From Modestobacter sp. (lineage in GTDB: Bacteria > Actinomycetota > Actinomycetes > Mycobacteriales > Geodermatophilaceae): 5,451 nt of DNA. The stretch is taken from contig JAOPUQ010000213.1 in the NCBI GenBank assembly GCA_025963425.1, forward strand, positions 1 through 5,451, given 5' to 3'. Shown here piece by piece: positions 1-5,451 of the stretch (positions are counted from its first letter, which is position 1; each line of letters opens with the position of its first letter). The notes beneath the pieces are model-generated. The model worked only from the letters and a program-made list of their open reading frames with translations. It was not told where the DNA came from and did not search any database. The position numbers were made by a program, and so were the translations under genes.

Positions 1-441
1 GGCCAGATCGAGGGCGGCATCGTGCAGGGCATGGGGCTGGCGCTGATGGAGGAGGTGGTGGTCGCCGATGGGCTGATCACCAACCCCGACTTCCAGGACT
101 ACCTGATCCCCACCATCGTCGACGCCCCCGAGGTGGTCAGCACCTACGTGACCGACCCGGAGCCCGGGATGCCGCACGGCTGGAAGGGCGTCGGCGAGCC
201 GCCGCTGTGCACCGCGGTGCCGGCGGTCGCCGCCGCCGTCCGCGCCGCCACCGGGCTGCCGCTGCCGGCGGTGCCGATCAAGCCCGAGCACGTGGCGCTC
301 GGGCTGGGTGCGGCGCCGACGGTCACCTGGACGACGCCGCGGCCGGCGGACCCGTCCCGGCTGGCGGACGTCGTGGTCGACGAGGAGGCGCGCGACGCAC
401 CCGGCACGATGGCCGAGGAAGGCGCTCCCGGCGGTTCCTGA
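1..441 (+). CDS. Xanthine dehydrogenase, molybdenum-binding subunit, C-terminal part (partial)
   Basis: Catalytic large subunit of the molybdenum hydroxylase that oxidises hypoxanthine and xanthine to urate, entering the window in frame at base 1 and ending at TGA 439-441, so only the last 146 residues are seen. The visible part opens with the family motif GQIEGGIVQG (residues 1-10) and carries KGVGEPPL (62-69). Its glutamate (residue 66 of the fragment) matches the catalytic base of the xanthine oxidase family, as in the GEPPL motif of animal xanthine dehydrogenase. The alanine-rich helix after it (AVPAVAAAVRAATG) is also typical. The last ~46 residues after KPEHVAL are rich in Pro, Ala and acidic residues and look like a disordered tail. 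The allantoin and urease genes nearby support a purine role over aldehyde or CO dehydrogenase paralogues. Symbols xdhB, xdhA and pucD are all used for this subunit, so none is assigned. Confidence 0.9.
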   Translation, partial: GQIEGGIVQGMGLALMEEVVVADGLITNPDFQDYLIPTIVDAPEVVSTYVTDPEPGMPHGWKGVGEPPLCTAVPAVAAAVRAATGLPLPAVPIKPEHVALGLGAAPTVTWTTPRPADPSRLADVVVDEEARDAPGTMAEEGAPGGS

Positions 442-447
442 CCGCCG

Positions 448-468
448 GCCGCGGCTCAGCCCTGCGGC
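448..468. terminator. Possible hairpin between the convergent xanthine dehydrogenase and lipoprotein genes
   Basis: Bases 448-455 can pair with 459-461 and 464-468, giving an 8-bp GC stem with a 2-base bulge (462-463) and the 3-base loop tca. The loop is exactly the stop codon of the lipoprotein gene read on the minus strand. The position, between two converging genes only 14 bases apart, suits a bidirectional terminator. There is no T-run on either side, so it would be a U-less actinobacterial type, and such short stems are common by chance at this GC content. Confidence 0.25.
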
Positions 469-773
469 TCGTCGTCCACCTGAATGTCCAGCTGGGCGTC
501 GTCGCCGTCGACCGAGGTCACCGAGACGGTGACGCCGTACTCGGTCGGGTCGTCCTCCGCGGTGAGCGTGCACCGCACCTCGGCCCCGACCTCCGCCTCG
601 AGCTCGTCGGGGCAGGAGATGTCCGGGCGGACGCCGATCTGCAGCTCGAGCCTGTCCTCGGACTCGGTCGCCACGTCGTCGGCGGCGATCACGCTCGCGC
701 CGCAGGCCGAGAGGCACAGCGCGGCCATCGGGCCGGCGATCAGCAGGACGAGACGGTTCCTGGTGCGGGAGAT
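456..773 (-). CDS. Small secreted lipoprotein with DUF4333-like domain
   Basis: Predicted lipid-anchored exported protein of unknown function. The mature part resembles DUF4333 of actinobacteria: an SCPDELEAEVGAEVRC segment with two cysteines that could form a disulfide, followed by a beta-rich region (YGVTVSVTSVDGDDAQLDIQV). The first ATG (726-728) would leave a signal peptide of only eight residues with no positive charge before the lipobox LSAC. The same frame continues upstream with SRTRNRLVLLIAGP, which gives a normal Arg-rich n-region and hydrophobic core. No ATG, GTG or TTG exists in that extension, but an ATC codon at 771-773 sits 5 bases after a GAGGAG ribosome-binding site (779-784). 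I therefore place the start at this AUC, giving 105 residues with the lipid-accepting Cys at 24. The fallback is ATG at 728 (90 residues), or a sequencing error near the start. The gene converges on the xanthine dehydrogenase gene and shows no link to purine breakdown beyond position. Confidence 0.72.
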   Translation of the reverse strand: MSRTRNRLVLLIAGPMAALCLSACGASVIAADDVATESEDRLELQIGVRPDISCPDELEAEVGAEVRCTLTAEDDPTEYGVTVSVTSVDGDDAQLDIQVDDEPQG

Positions 774-890
774 GGGAGCTCCTCGGTGGCCGGCACCAGG
801 GCTCTCCTGGGCGGGAGCTGTGAAGCTATCGCCCGCGCGCGGCGGCGCGGCCCAGCTGCGGGTGGGGTTCGCGCACGACGTTGATCCGGA
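774..890. other. Intergenic region between allantoicase and the lipoprotein gene
   Basis: This 117-base gap lies upstream of the lipoprotein gene and downstream of allantoicase. It holds the GAGGAG ribosome-binding site (779-784, minus strand) and one AT-richer patch, where TAGCTT (823-828, minus strand) fits the loose actinobacterial -10 pattern TANNNT. A start of transcription there would leave a leader of about 40 bases. I find no convincing -35 box at the right spacing. The direct repeat atccgg (884-889 and 893-898) falls across the allantoicase stop. No further gene is supported. Confidence 0.3.
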
Positions 891-2039
891 TCATCCGGGT
901 TCCGGTCCGTTCAGCAGCCGGCCCACCGCGGCCGACAGCCCGCCGAGCGGGGGAGACGGCTCGCCGGGGAGCGGCCGGGACGCGACCAGCCGACCGGCCT
1001 CCGCGGGGTCCAGCCGCAGCGCCCCGAGCACCTCCAGCGCCTGGACGTCGGGCAGCGCGTCGAACCAGCGACGTCCCAGCTCCGCGCGGCCCTCCGCCGT
1101 GGGCCGCCCCCAGAGCCGGAGCCGGGCCATCCCGCCGTCCGGGAAGACGTCCAGCCGCACGCTGCCGACGCCGGGGGCGCAGGGCAGCACGAACCGGTGC
1201 CGGGTGTCGGGCTGCAACCGGGTGCGGGGCAGCAGCTCGACCTCCGCGCCGTCGGCGGTCCGGCCGGTCAGTGCGGCGGTGCCGGGGGCGTTGCCCAGGA
1301 ACCAGGACGTGTCCAGCTCGGCCAGGGTCACCACGCCCTCGCAGGCCAGCGACACGTCGACCCAGTCGTTGCCCTCCCCGCGGCGGCGGGCGTTCTCCCA
1401 GCCCTCGCCCATCGAGCGGGCCACCCCGCGGCCGATCAGCTGGTGCGGGCTGCCGTAGAACGCGTTGCTCGCCCCGGTGACCCGGCCGCCGTTCTCCGAG
1501 GCCGCCAGGTCGAAGGGGCCGGCGTCGACCAGCCGGGGGTCGGGGACGACGGTGCCGTGCACCCGGAGCCGGGCGACCCCGCCGTCCGGGTGGATGGCCA
1601 ACCGCACGTGGGTGAGCCGCCGGTCGGAGTCGACGGGGAAGGTGTTGGCGGTGTCGCCGGCCAGGTCCGACAGCGGGAGCAGCGGCTGCCAGTCCGCCCG
1701 CTCGAGCTCCGCGACCGAGGGGTGGCCCTCGACCGCCGCCCCGTCCAGCGAGGCCTGCGGCGGGTAGTTGCCGGTGAAGAACGCGGTGTCGTCGACGACG
1801 CCCGCCACGACCCCCGGGGCACCCAGCCGGACGATCGCCCAGTCGTGCCCGGGGCTGCGCCGCCGCCGGGTCTCCCAGCCGTCGTACTCCTTGCCCTTGT
1901 GCCCGAACTCGGTCCGCGCGACGGCAGGGTGCGGCAGCACCAGGTTCTCCCGGGCCGCGAAGAACTCGTCGTTGGCGGCGACCACGGCACCACCCAGGGT
2001 GCGGCTGGCGAGGTCGGGCAGCTGCAGGGGGTCGGTCAT
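891..2039 (-). CDS. alc: Allantoicase (allantoate amidinohydrolase, EC 3.5.3.4)
   Basis: Hydrolyses allantoate to ureidoglycolate and urea in the cytoplasm, the step that feeds urease. The 382-residue product shows the two internal repeats of the allantoicase family. Repeat 1 (about 15-162) has the markers DGWETRRRR (53-61), HDWAIVRLGAPG (65-76) and VRLAIHPDGGVARLRVHG (145-162). Repeat 2 (about 186-312) has the matching GEGWENARRRGEGNDW (211-226) and VRLDVFPDGGMARLRLWG (294-311). About 70 further residues follow repeat 2 (see findings). ATG at 2037-2039 is chosen because GGAG lies 4 bases upstream and the family's N-terminus begins right after it; the open frame itself runs much further upstream through allantoinase with no similarity. 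It is not in the same uninterrupted operon as allantoinase, because a + strand gene lies between them, so it probably has its own promoter in 2040-2133. Stop TGA is at 891-893. Confidence 0.93.
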   Translation of the reverse strand: MTDPLQLPDLASRTLGGAVVAANDEFFAARENLVLPHPAVARTEFGHKGKEYDGWETRRRRSPGHDWAIVRLGAPGVVAGVVDDTAFFTGNYPPQASLDGAAVEGHPSVAELERADWQPLLPLSDLAGDTANTFPVDSDRRLTHVRLAIHPDGGVARLRVHGTVVPDPRLVDAGPFDLAASENGGRVTGASNAFYGSPHQLIGRGVARSMGEGWENARRRGEGNDWVDVSLACEGVVTLAELDTSWFLGNAPGTAALTGRTADGAEVELLPRTRLQPDTRHRFVLPCAPGVGSVRLDVFPDGGMARLRLWGRPTAEGRAELGRRWFDALPDVQALEVLGALRLDPAEAGRLVASRPLPGEPSPPLGGLSAAVGRLLNGPEPG

Positions 2040-2133
2040 CGGTCTCCAGACGGATCGGGGCGTTCGCGGGTTCCTGTGGGGCGGGAGGGTAGAGGAGGGG
2101 GACGGAGCCGATCGACCGATCCTGGGAGGCACC
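2040..2133. promoter_or_regulatory. Divergent control region for allantoicase and the small acidic gene
   Basis: This 94-base gap separates two divergent starts and must supply a promoter for each unless allantoicase is read through from allantoinase. On the minus strand TACCCT (2086-2091) fits the TANNNT -10 pattern, with a leader of about 40 bases to the allantoicase ATG, but no good -35 is visible. Two direct copies of ccgatc (2108-2113 and 2116-2121) and an inverted copy gatcgg (2053-2058) could be regulator half-sites. This is suggestive only. A GGGAGG ribosome-binding site (2124-2129) precedes the plus-strand ATG. Confidence 0.4.
2068..2092 (+). promoter_or_regulatory. Candidate stress-sigma (SigB/SigF-type) promoter for the 51-residue gene
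   Basis: GGGTTC at 2068-2073 and GGGTAG at 2087-2092 are 13 bases apart. They resemble the GNTT / GGGTA elements recognised by SigB/SigF-group sigma factors in Streptomyces and Mycobacterium. Transcription would start near 2099-2100, leaving a leader of about 35 bases before ATG 2134. The spacing is at the short end and the last base of the -10 is G rather than T, and G-runs are common in this DNA, so the call is tentative. Confidence 0.28.
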
Positions 2134-2289
2134 ATGACCAGCCCCGACGACGATCTCGAGGCCCGCGCCAAGCAGCACGTCGAGCAGCTGCCCGCGGAGA
2201 CCGCGCTCGGCAACGCCGACCCGGCCGGCGGGGTCGACGACGATCCGAAGGTCCTCGACCAGGCGGCCGAGGAAGAACCGCAGCAGTAG
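2134..2289 (+). CDS. Small acidic hypothetical protein (51 residues)
   Basis: I do not recognise a named family. The product has 51 residues, 14 of them Asp or Glu against three Lys/Arg, with acidic clusters DDD (5-7), DDD (35-37) and EEE (46-48), no Cys, no membrane segment and no signal peptide. A short amphipathic stretch (about 8-19, LEARAKQHVEQL) may be helical; the rest looks disordered. Support for a real gene: a strong GGGAGG ribosome-binding site 4 bases before ATG 2134-2136, a clean fit between the divergent allantoicase start and the convergent allantoinase stop (TAG at 2287-2289, 4-base gap), and a possible promoter upstream. It is transcribed against its neighbours, so it is probably a lodger in the locus and not a pathway enzyme. 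Its function is unknown. Confidence 0.7.
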   Translation: MTSPDDDLEARAKQHVEQLPAETALGNADPAGGVDDDPKVLDQAAEEEPQQ

Positions 2290-2304
2290 GAGCTCAGGCG
2301 CTCC
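2289..2304. terminator. Possible small hairpin at the convergent gene ends
   Basis: ggagc (2289-2293) and gctcc (2300-2304) form a 5-bp stem with a 6-base loop that contains the allantoinase stop codon (2294-2296). It spans the 4-base gap between two converging genes, where a bidirectional terminator is needed. The stem is short. The minus-strand sequence downstream is mildly T-rich (ttcttcc), but there is no true T-run. Confidence 0.22.
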
Positions 2305-3619
2305 CCCGGCCGAGCAGCCGACCGAGCGGTGCGCCGTCGGGCTCGATCACCTGCCCCCGCAGCCACGTCCGCCGTACGACACCGGTCAGCTCGCGGCCGG
2401 CATAGGGCGTCACCGGGTTGCGGTGCTGCAGGGCGCCGACGTGCCAGCGCTGGTCGGGGGCGAAGGCCACCAGGTCGGCGTCCTTGCCGACCGCGATGCC
2501 GCCCTTGGCCGGCAGCCCGGCCAGCGCCGCCGGCGCCGCCGACATCCACCGGACGACGTCGCCCAGACCCACCCCGCGGGCGCGGGCACCGGTCCACACC
2601 GCCGGCAGGGCGACCTGCAGTCCGGCGATGCCGCCCCAGGCCAGCCCGAAGTCCCCGACGTCCAGGCGCTTGAGTTCCACGGTGCACGGCGAGTGGTCGC
2701 TGCCCACCAGGTCGACGTCGCCGGCGGCCAGCGCAGTCCACAGCGCCGACCGGTGCCGCGCCTCCCGGATCGGCGGGCAGCACTTGAACGCCGTGTCCCC
2801 GTCGGGGACCTCCTCGGCGCTGAAGGTCAGGTAGTGCGGACAGGTCTCCACGCTGATCCGCACGCCGTCGGCGCGCGCGGCCCGCAGCATCGGCAGCGCG
2901 TCGGCGTCGGCCAGGTGGACGACGTGCACCCGGGCGCCGGTGTCCCGGGCCGCGGCGATCAGCCGGCCGATGGCGGTCTCCTCCGCCGCGCCGGGCCGCG
3001 AGGCGAGGAAGGCCGGATAGCTGGCGCCGTCGGGGTCCGGGGCGGCGGCGATCACCCCGTCGTCCTCGCAGTGGGCGATGAGCAGCCCGTCGACCGCGGC
3101 CAGCGCGGTGAGCGCGGCCCGCAACTGGTCGTCGTCCAGTGGCGGGAACTCGGGCACCCCGGAGTCGAGCAGGAAGCACTTCACCCCGACCGCCCCGGCG
3201 GCCAGCAGGGGCGCGAGCTGCTCGGCGTTGCCCGGGACGGCGCCGCCCCAGAAGGCCACGTCCACCCGCACCTGCCCGGCCGCCGCCTCGCGTTTCACGT
3301 GCAACGCCTCGACCGACACCGTCGGCGGGATCGAGTTGAGGGGCATGTCGACGATGGTGGTGACGCCCCCGGCGGCCGCCGCCCGGGTGGCCGAGGCGAA
3401 GCCCTCCCACTCGGTGCGCCCGGGCTCGTTCACGTGCACGTGGCTGTCGACCAGGCCGGGCAGCAGCACCTCGTCGTCGTCGAGCGTGACCGGGTCGTGG
3501 CCGGCCTGCTCGTAGCCGGTGACCGCGGTGACCACCCCGTCGGAGACGTGCACGGCGGCCGGCTGCTCACCGGCGGGCAGCACCACCCGCCGGGCGCGGA
3601 CGACGAAGGAACCGCTCAC
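2294..3619 (-). CDS. allB: Allantoinase (EC 3.5.2.5), metal-dependent cyclic amidohydrolase
   Basis: Opens the hydantoin ring of allantoin to give allantoate. The 441-residue length is normal for the AllB/dihydroorotase-type amidohydrolases. The binuclear metal site is complete by comparison with E. coli AllB: DSHVH gives His60 and His62, VGVKCFL gives the lysine that is carboxylated (Lys147), AHCEDD gives His183, VHVVHL gives His235, and GSDHSPC gives Asp308. NEPGRTEWEGF (64-74) after the HxH motif is typical of allantoinase rather than dihydroorotase or dihydropyrimidinase. A C-terminal GKDADLV strand (379-385) rebuilds the small beta domain. The GTG start (3617-3619) is chosen because GGAGGT lies 6 bases upstream and its GTGA overlaps the ureD stop, indicating translational coupling. 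It is the last gene of the ureF-ureG-ureD-allB run, so allantoin breakdown appears co-expressed with urease maturation. Confidence 0.95.
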   Translation of the reverse strand: MSGSFVVRARRVVLPAGEQPAAVHVSDGVVTAVTGYEQAGHDPVTLDDDEVLLPGLVDSHVHVNEPGRTEWEGFASATRAAAAGGVTTIVDMPLNSIPPTVSVEALHVKREAAAGQVRVDVAFWGGAVPGNAEQLAPLLAAGAVGVKCFLLDSGVPEFPPLDDDQLRAALTALAAVDGLLIAHCEDDGVIAAAPDPDGASYPAFLASRPGAAEETAIGRLIAAARDTGARVHVVHLADADALPMLRAARADGVRISVETCPHYLTFSAEEVPDGDTAFKCCPPIREARHRSALWTALAAGDVDLVGSDHSPCTVELKRLDVGDFGLAWGGIAGLQVALPAVWTGARARGVGLGDVVRWMSAAPAALAGLPAKGGIAVGKDADLVAFAPDQRWHVGALQHRNPVTPYAGRELTGVVRRTWLRGQVIEPDGAPLGRLLGRGSA

Positions 3620-4335
3620 CGGGCCACCTCCACGGCCGCGACGGCGTCGTCCAGCGCCGCCAGCCGGGCCACCGTGTCGTGCAGCTCCGAGCCCCACGCG
3701 GCGCTCACCCAGCCACCCGGCAGCGGCAGCCTGACGGCGTCGTCCCCGGTCAGCACGTCGACGGTCTCCCCCGGGCCCACGGCGACGGTCGAGGCGTAGG
3801 CGCGCGGCGTGACCGGCGGGAGCCAGGCGGGCGCACCCGGGCCCAGACCGACGGTCGTGTGCAGCACCGGGCGCCCGTCCCGCTCGACCCGGATGGTGCC
3901 GGTCCACCGCCCGGGTTCCTCGCCCGCCCGGCCCAGCAGCACCTGCTCGGTGGCGACCAGCTCGCCCTCGCCGGTCAGCAGGACGCGCAGCTCGGCGGAG
4001 TGCACGGCCCGTGCGGCGACGACGGTCGGCTCGGGACGCAGGTCCAGCAGCCCGGCCACCTCGGCGTGCACCACCTGCCGGGACGGCGGCGACTTCCCGC
4101 GCGCCGGGAGCACGACGGCGGCCGCGACCGAGCGCACGCTCAGCCGGGCTCCTTCCTCGACGACCAGCCGGATCTGGGCGTCGTCCCCGCCCAGCGGTCC
4201 GAAGGCGGCGGCCACCAGGTGCACCGTCCGCGGCCCGGTGCGGCGCACCGCCAGCTGGCCACTGGCCCGGACGACCGGGAGCACCGTGCGGCCGCCCGGC
4301 CCCCGCCGGGCCACCACCTCCACCGCCGTCCTCAT
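3616..4335 (-). CDS. ureD: Urease accessory protein UreD (UreH)
   Basis: Scaffold protein that binds apo-urease and, with UreF and UreG, delivers nickel to the active site. The 239-residue product shows the UreD signatures: a GPLGGDDAQIRLVVEEGARL block (about 46-65, the usual G-GGD followed by a beta strand and GA) and a later PEPTVVAARAVHSAELRVLL region (about 101-120) leading to a LVATEQVLLGRAGEEPGRW segment. It is somewhat shorter than the roughly 270 residues of proteobacterial UreD, as I would expect for actinobacterial forms. ATG 4333-4335 overlaps the ureG stop in ATGA and no ribosome-binding site precedes it, so translation probably depends on ribosomes finishing ureG. An in-frame ATG 15 codons further upstream would lie deep inside ureG and is not favoured. 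The stop overlaps the allantoinase start by 4 bases. Confidence 0.9.
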   Translation of the reverse strand: MRTAVEVVARRGPGGRTVLPVVRASGQLAVRRTGPRTVHLVAAAFGPLGGDDAQIRLVVEEGARLSVRSVAAAVVLPARGKSPPSRQVVHAEVAGLLDLRPEPTVVAARAVHSAELRVLLTGEGELVATEQVLLGRAGEEPGRWTGTIRVERDGRPVLHTTVGLGPGAPAWLPPVTPRAYASTVAVGPGETVDVLTGDDAVRLPLPGGWVSAAWGSELHDTVARLAALDDAVAAVEVAR

Positions 4336-5012
4336 CGGGCGGTCTGCAGCGCCTTCACCCGCACCTGCTCGCGCACCCACTCGGCCACCGGCGCAGCGCT
4401 CGGGTCGTCACGCAGCGAGATCAGCAGCGTCGGCTTGCCGCCGCGGACGGCGTCGGAGTCCCGGCGCATGACCCCCAGGTCGGCCCCGACCATCGGCGCG
4501 AGGTCGGTCTTGTTCACCACCAGCAGGTCGGCGCCGGTGACCCCGGGGCCACCCTTGCGCGGCACCTTGTCCCCGCCGGCGACGTCCACCACGAACACCT
4601 GCACGTCGACCAGCCCGTAGCTGAACGACGCGGTCAGGTTGTCGCCGCCGGACTCGACGAACACCAACTCGAGCCCCGGGTGGCGGGACTCCAGCAGCTC
4701 GACGGCGTCCAGGTTGGCGGTGATGTCGTCGCGGATCGCGGTGTGCGGGCAGCAGCCGGTCTGCACCGCCTCGATCCGGTCGTCGGGCAGCACGGCGTTG
4801 CGGCGCAGGAAGTCGGCGTCCTCGGTCGTGTAGATGTCGTTGGTGACGACCGCGAGGTCGAACTCGCCGCCCAACGTGCGGCACAGCGCGGCCGCCAGCG
4901 CGGTCTTGCCCGAGCCCACCGGGCCGCCGAGCCCGACCCGCAGCGGGCCGCCGTGCCGGTGCCCGGGGGCGTAGGGGTCCACGTGATCGTCGAGGTTGTG
5001 GTCAGGAGGCAA
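4332..5012 (-). CDS. ureG: Urease accessory GTPase UreG
   Basis: SIMIBI-class GTPase that powers nickel insertion into urease. All key motifs are present in the 226 residues: P-loop GPVGSGKT (30-37), the CPH nickel/zinc-binding motif in GCCPHTAIRDD (Cys88, His90), ESGGDNLTASFS (120-131, Walker-B/switch region) and NKTD (167-170) for guanine specificity. The N-terminus before the P-loop has scattered histidines (5, 10, 18, 20), a weak form of the His-rich metal-binding leader seen in other UreGs. The start is taken as TTG (5010-5012), inside the last codons of ureF and preceded by AAGGA 8 bases away. The next choice, GTG at 4980-4982, would remove 10 residues and has no ribosome-binding site. 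The stop overlaps the ureD ATG. Confidence 0.95.
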   Translation of the reverse strand: MPPDHNLDDHVDPYAPGHRHGGPLRVGLGGPVGSGKTALAAALCRTLGGEFDLAVVTNDIYTTEDADFLRRNAVLPDDRIEAVQTGCCPHTAIRDDITANLDAVELLESRHPGLELVFVESGGDNLTASFSYGLVDVQVFVVDVAGGDKVPRKGGPGVTGADLLVVNKTDLAPMVGADLGVMRRDSDAVRGGKPTLLISLRDDPSAAPVAEWVREQVRVKALQTAR

Positions 5013-5451
5013 AGAACCGGTCCTTCCGGGCGAGGTGCACTTCGGCGAGCAGGTCCAGGAGTGGGTCTGCGGTAGCCGGCTGGTCGAGCGCCGCGGCGGC
5101 CGCGACCTCGTCGACCTCGGCGGCCAGCCGGGCGGTCACCGCCGCGACGGTGATGGGGTCTGCGGCCAGCAGCCGCTGGGCCGCGGTCGCCGGGCCGCTG
5201 ATCGAGAGGTAGGCCGCCGCCGCGGCGGCGTCCCAGCCGGTCAGCCCGCCGGCGGCGGCGGCCACGCCCAGGGCGAGCGGGTGGTGCGGCTGGGCGGGCA
5301 GCTCCCCCCAGGCCGGGTGCGGCCAGGCACGGGCGCCCACCCGGACCAGCCCGCGTCCCTGCTGCCGGGACGCCGCCCGGAGCGCCGGGGAGGGGATGCG
5401 GGCGTCGGCCTCGGCGTCCAGCGCTGCCAGGGCCGCGCGCCCGTCGCCGTC
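5002..5451 (-). CDS. ureF: Urease accessory protein UreF, C-terminal part (partial)
   Basis: All-helical protein that joins UreD and UreG in the urease activation complex and gates UreG's GTPase. The frame is open through the right window edge; 149 C-terminal residues are visible, ending at TGA 5002-5004. A conserved UreF pattern is seen as ARIPSPALRAASRQQGRGL followed by ARAWP, then PHHPLALGVAAAAGGLTGWDA and an Ala-rich helix with an AQRLLAADP segment. A GTG at 5338-5340 lies inside this conserved stretch and is not the real start; the true start lies beyond the window, since family members are about 200-230 residues. The ureG TTG starts within its last codons, so the two are probably coupled. 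Confidence 0.88.
   Translation of the reverse strand, partial: DGDGRAALAALDAEADARIPSPALRAASRQQGRGLVRVGARAWPHPAWGELPAQPHHPLALGVAAAAGGLTGWDAAAAAAYLSISGPATAAQRLLAADPITVAAVTARLAAEVDEVAAAAALDQPATADPLLDLLAEVHLARKDRFFAS

Noticed and set aside
883..892. 10-base palindrome gatccggatc as a regulator binding site
   Set aside because: It straddles the allantoicase stop codon and is not near a well-placed promoter. It is better explained as part of the small stop-codon hairpin or as chance.
826..2178. Long minus-strand open frame (450 codons) overlapping allantoicase in another frame
   Set aside because: The product is low-complexity Arg/Gly/Pro/Ala sequence, typical of a GC-rich shadow frame. The alternative frame encodes a clear allantoicase with both repeats.
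2040..3410. Upstream extension of the allantoicase frame, suggesting an 839-residue fusion protein
   Set aside because: The extension is the out-of-frame reading of allantoinase and the intergenic region. Allantoicase has its own ATG and ribosome-binding site at 2039.
2423..3799. Long plus-strand open frame opposite allantoinase (458 codons), and similar ones at 1197-2405, 3679-4620 and 4011-5075
   Set aside because: They lie antisense to well-recognised genes, have no recognisable domain and show the biased composition expected from complementing GC-rich codons.
3620..3907. Upstream extension of the allantoinase frame into ureD
   Set aside because: The extension is Arg/Gly-rich with no family similarity, while GTG 3619 has a strong GGAGGT site and the coupled GTGA overlap.
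1..5451. Search for tRNA, rRNA, CRISPR repeats, insertion sequence ends, or a defence or toxin-antitoxin system
   Set aside because: No cloverleaf, regular spaced repeat, transposase, or toxin/antitoxin-like pair was seen. The window is filled by ordinary metabolic genes with short gaps.

Overview
This is a very GC-rich, densely packed bacterial window. GC-biased third codon positions, GTG/TTG starts, 4-base stop/start overlaps and a DUF4333-type lipoprotein all point to an actinomycete. A Geodermatophilaceae-like or related soil/rock actinobacterium is my guess from general gene style, not a proven assignment.

The window is a purine-nitrogen salvage locus. From left to right: (1) the 3' end of a molybdenum-binding xanthine dehydrogenase subunit on the + strand (1-441, open at the left edge); (2) a small DUF4333-like lipoprotein gene converging on it (- strand, ending at 456); (3) allantoicase on the - strand (891-2039); (4) a 51-residue acidic protein of unknown function on the + strand (2134-2289), divergent from allantoicase; (5) a tight - strand operon entering from the right edge in the order ureF (partial), ureG, ureD, allantoinase. 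In that operon ureF/ureG overlap by 11 bases, ureG/ureD by 4 (ATGA) and ureD/allantoinase by 4 (GTGA). The allantoinase stop lies 4 bases from the end of the small acidic gene.

The genes fit one pathway. Xanthine dehydrogenase makes urate, which other enzymes (not in this window) take to allantoin. Allantoinase opens allantoin to allantoate, and allantoicase cuts allantoate to ureidoglycolate plus urea. Urease, whose GTPase-driven nickel-insertion factors UreD, UreF and UreG are encoded here, turns that urea into ammonia and CO2. Translationally coupling allantoinase to the urease maturation genes ties production of urea to the ability to use it. Urease structural genes, uricase, transporters and a pathway regulator are not visible here and may lie outside the window.

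I see no RNA gene, CRISPR array, insertion sequence or phage-like segment, and no convincing previously undescribed system. The less ordinary points are a lipoprotein that seems to need an AUC start codon, an extra C-terminal segment on allantoicase, a possible stress-sigma-type promoter before the small acidic gene, and stop codons sitting in small hairpin loops at three gene ends.
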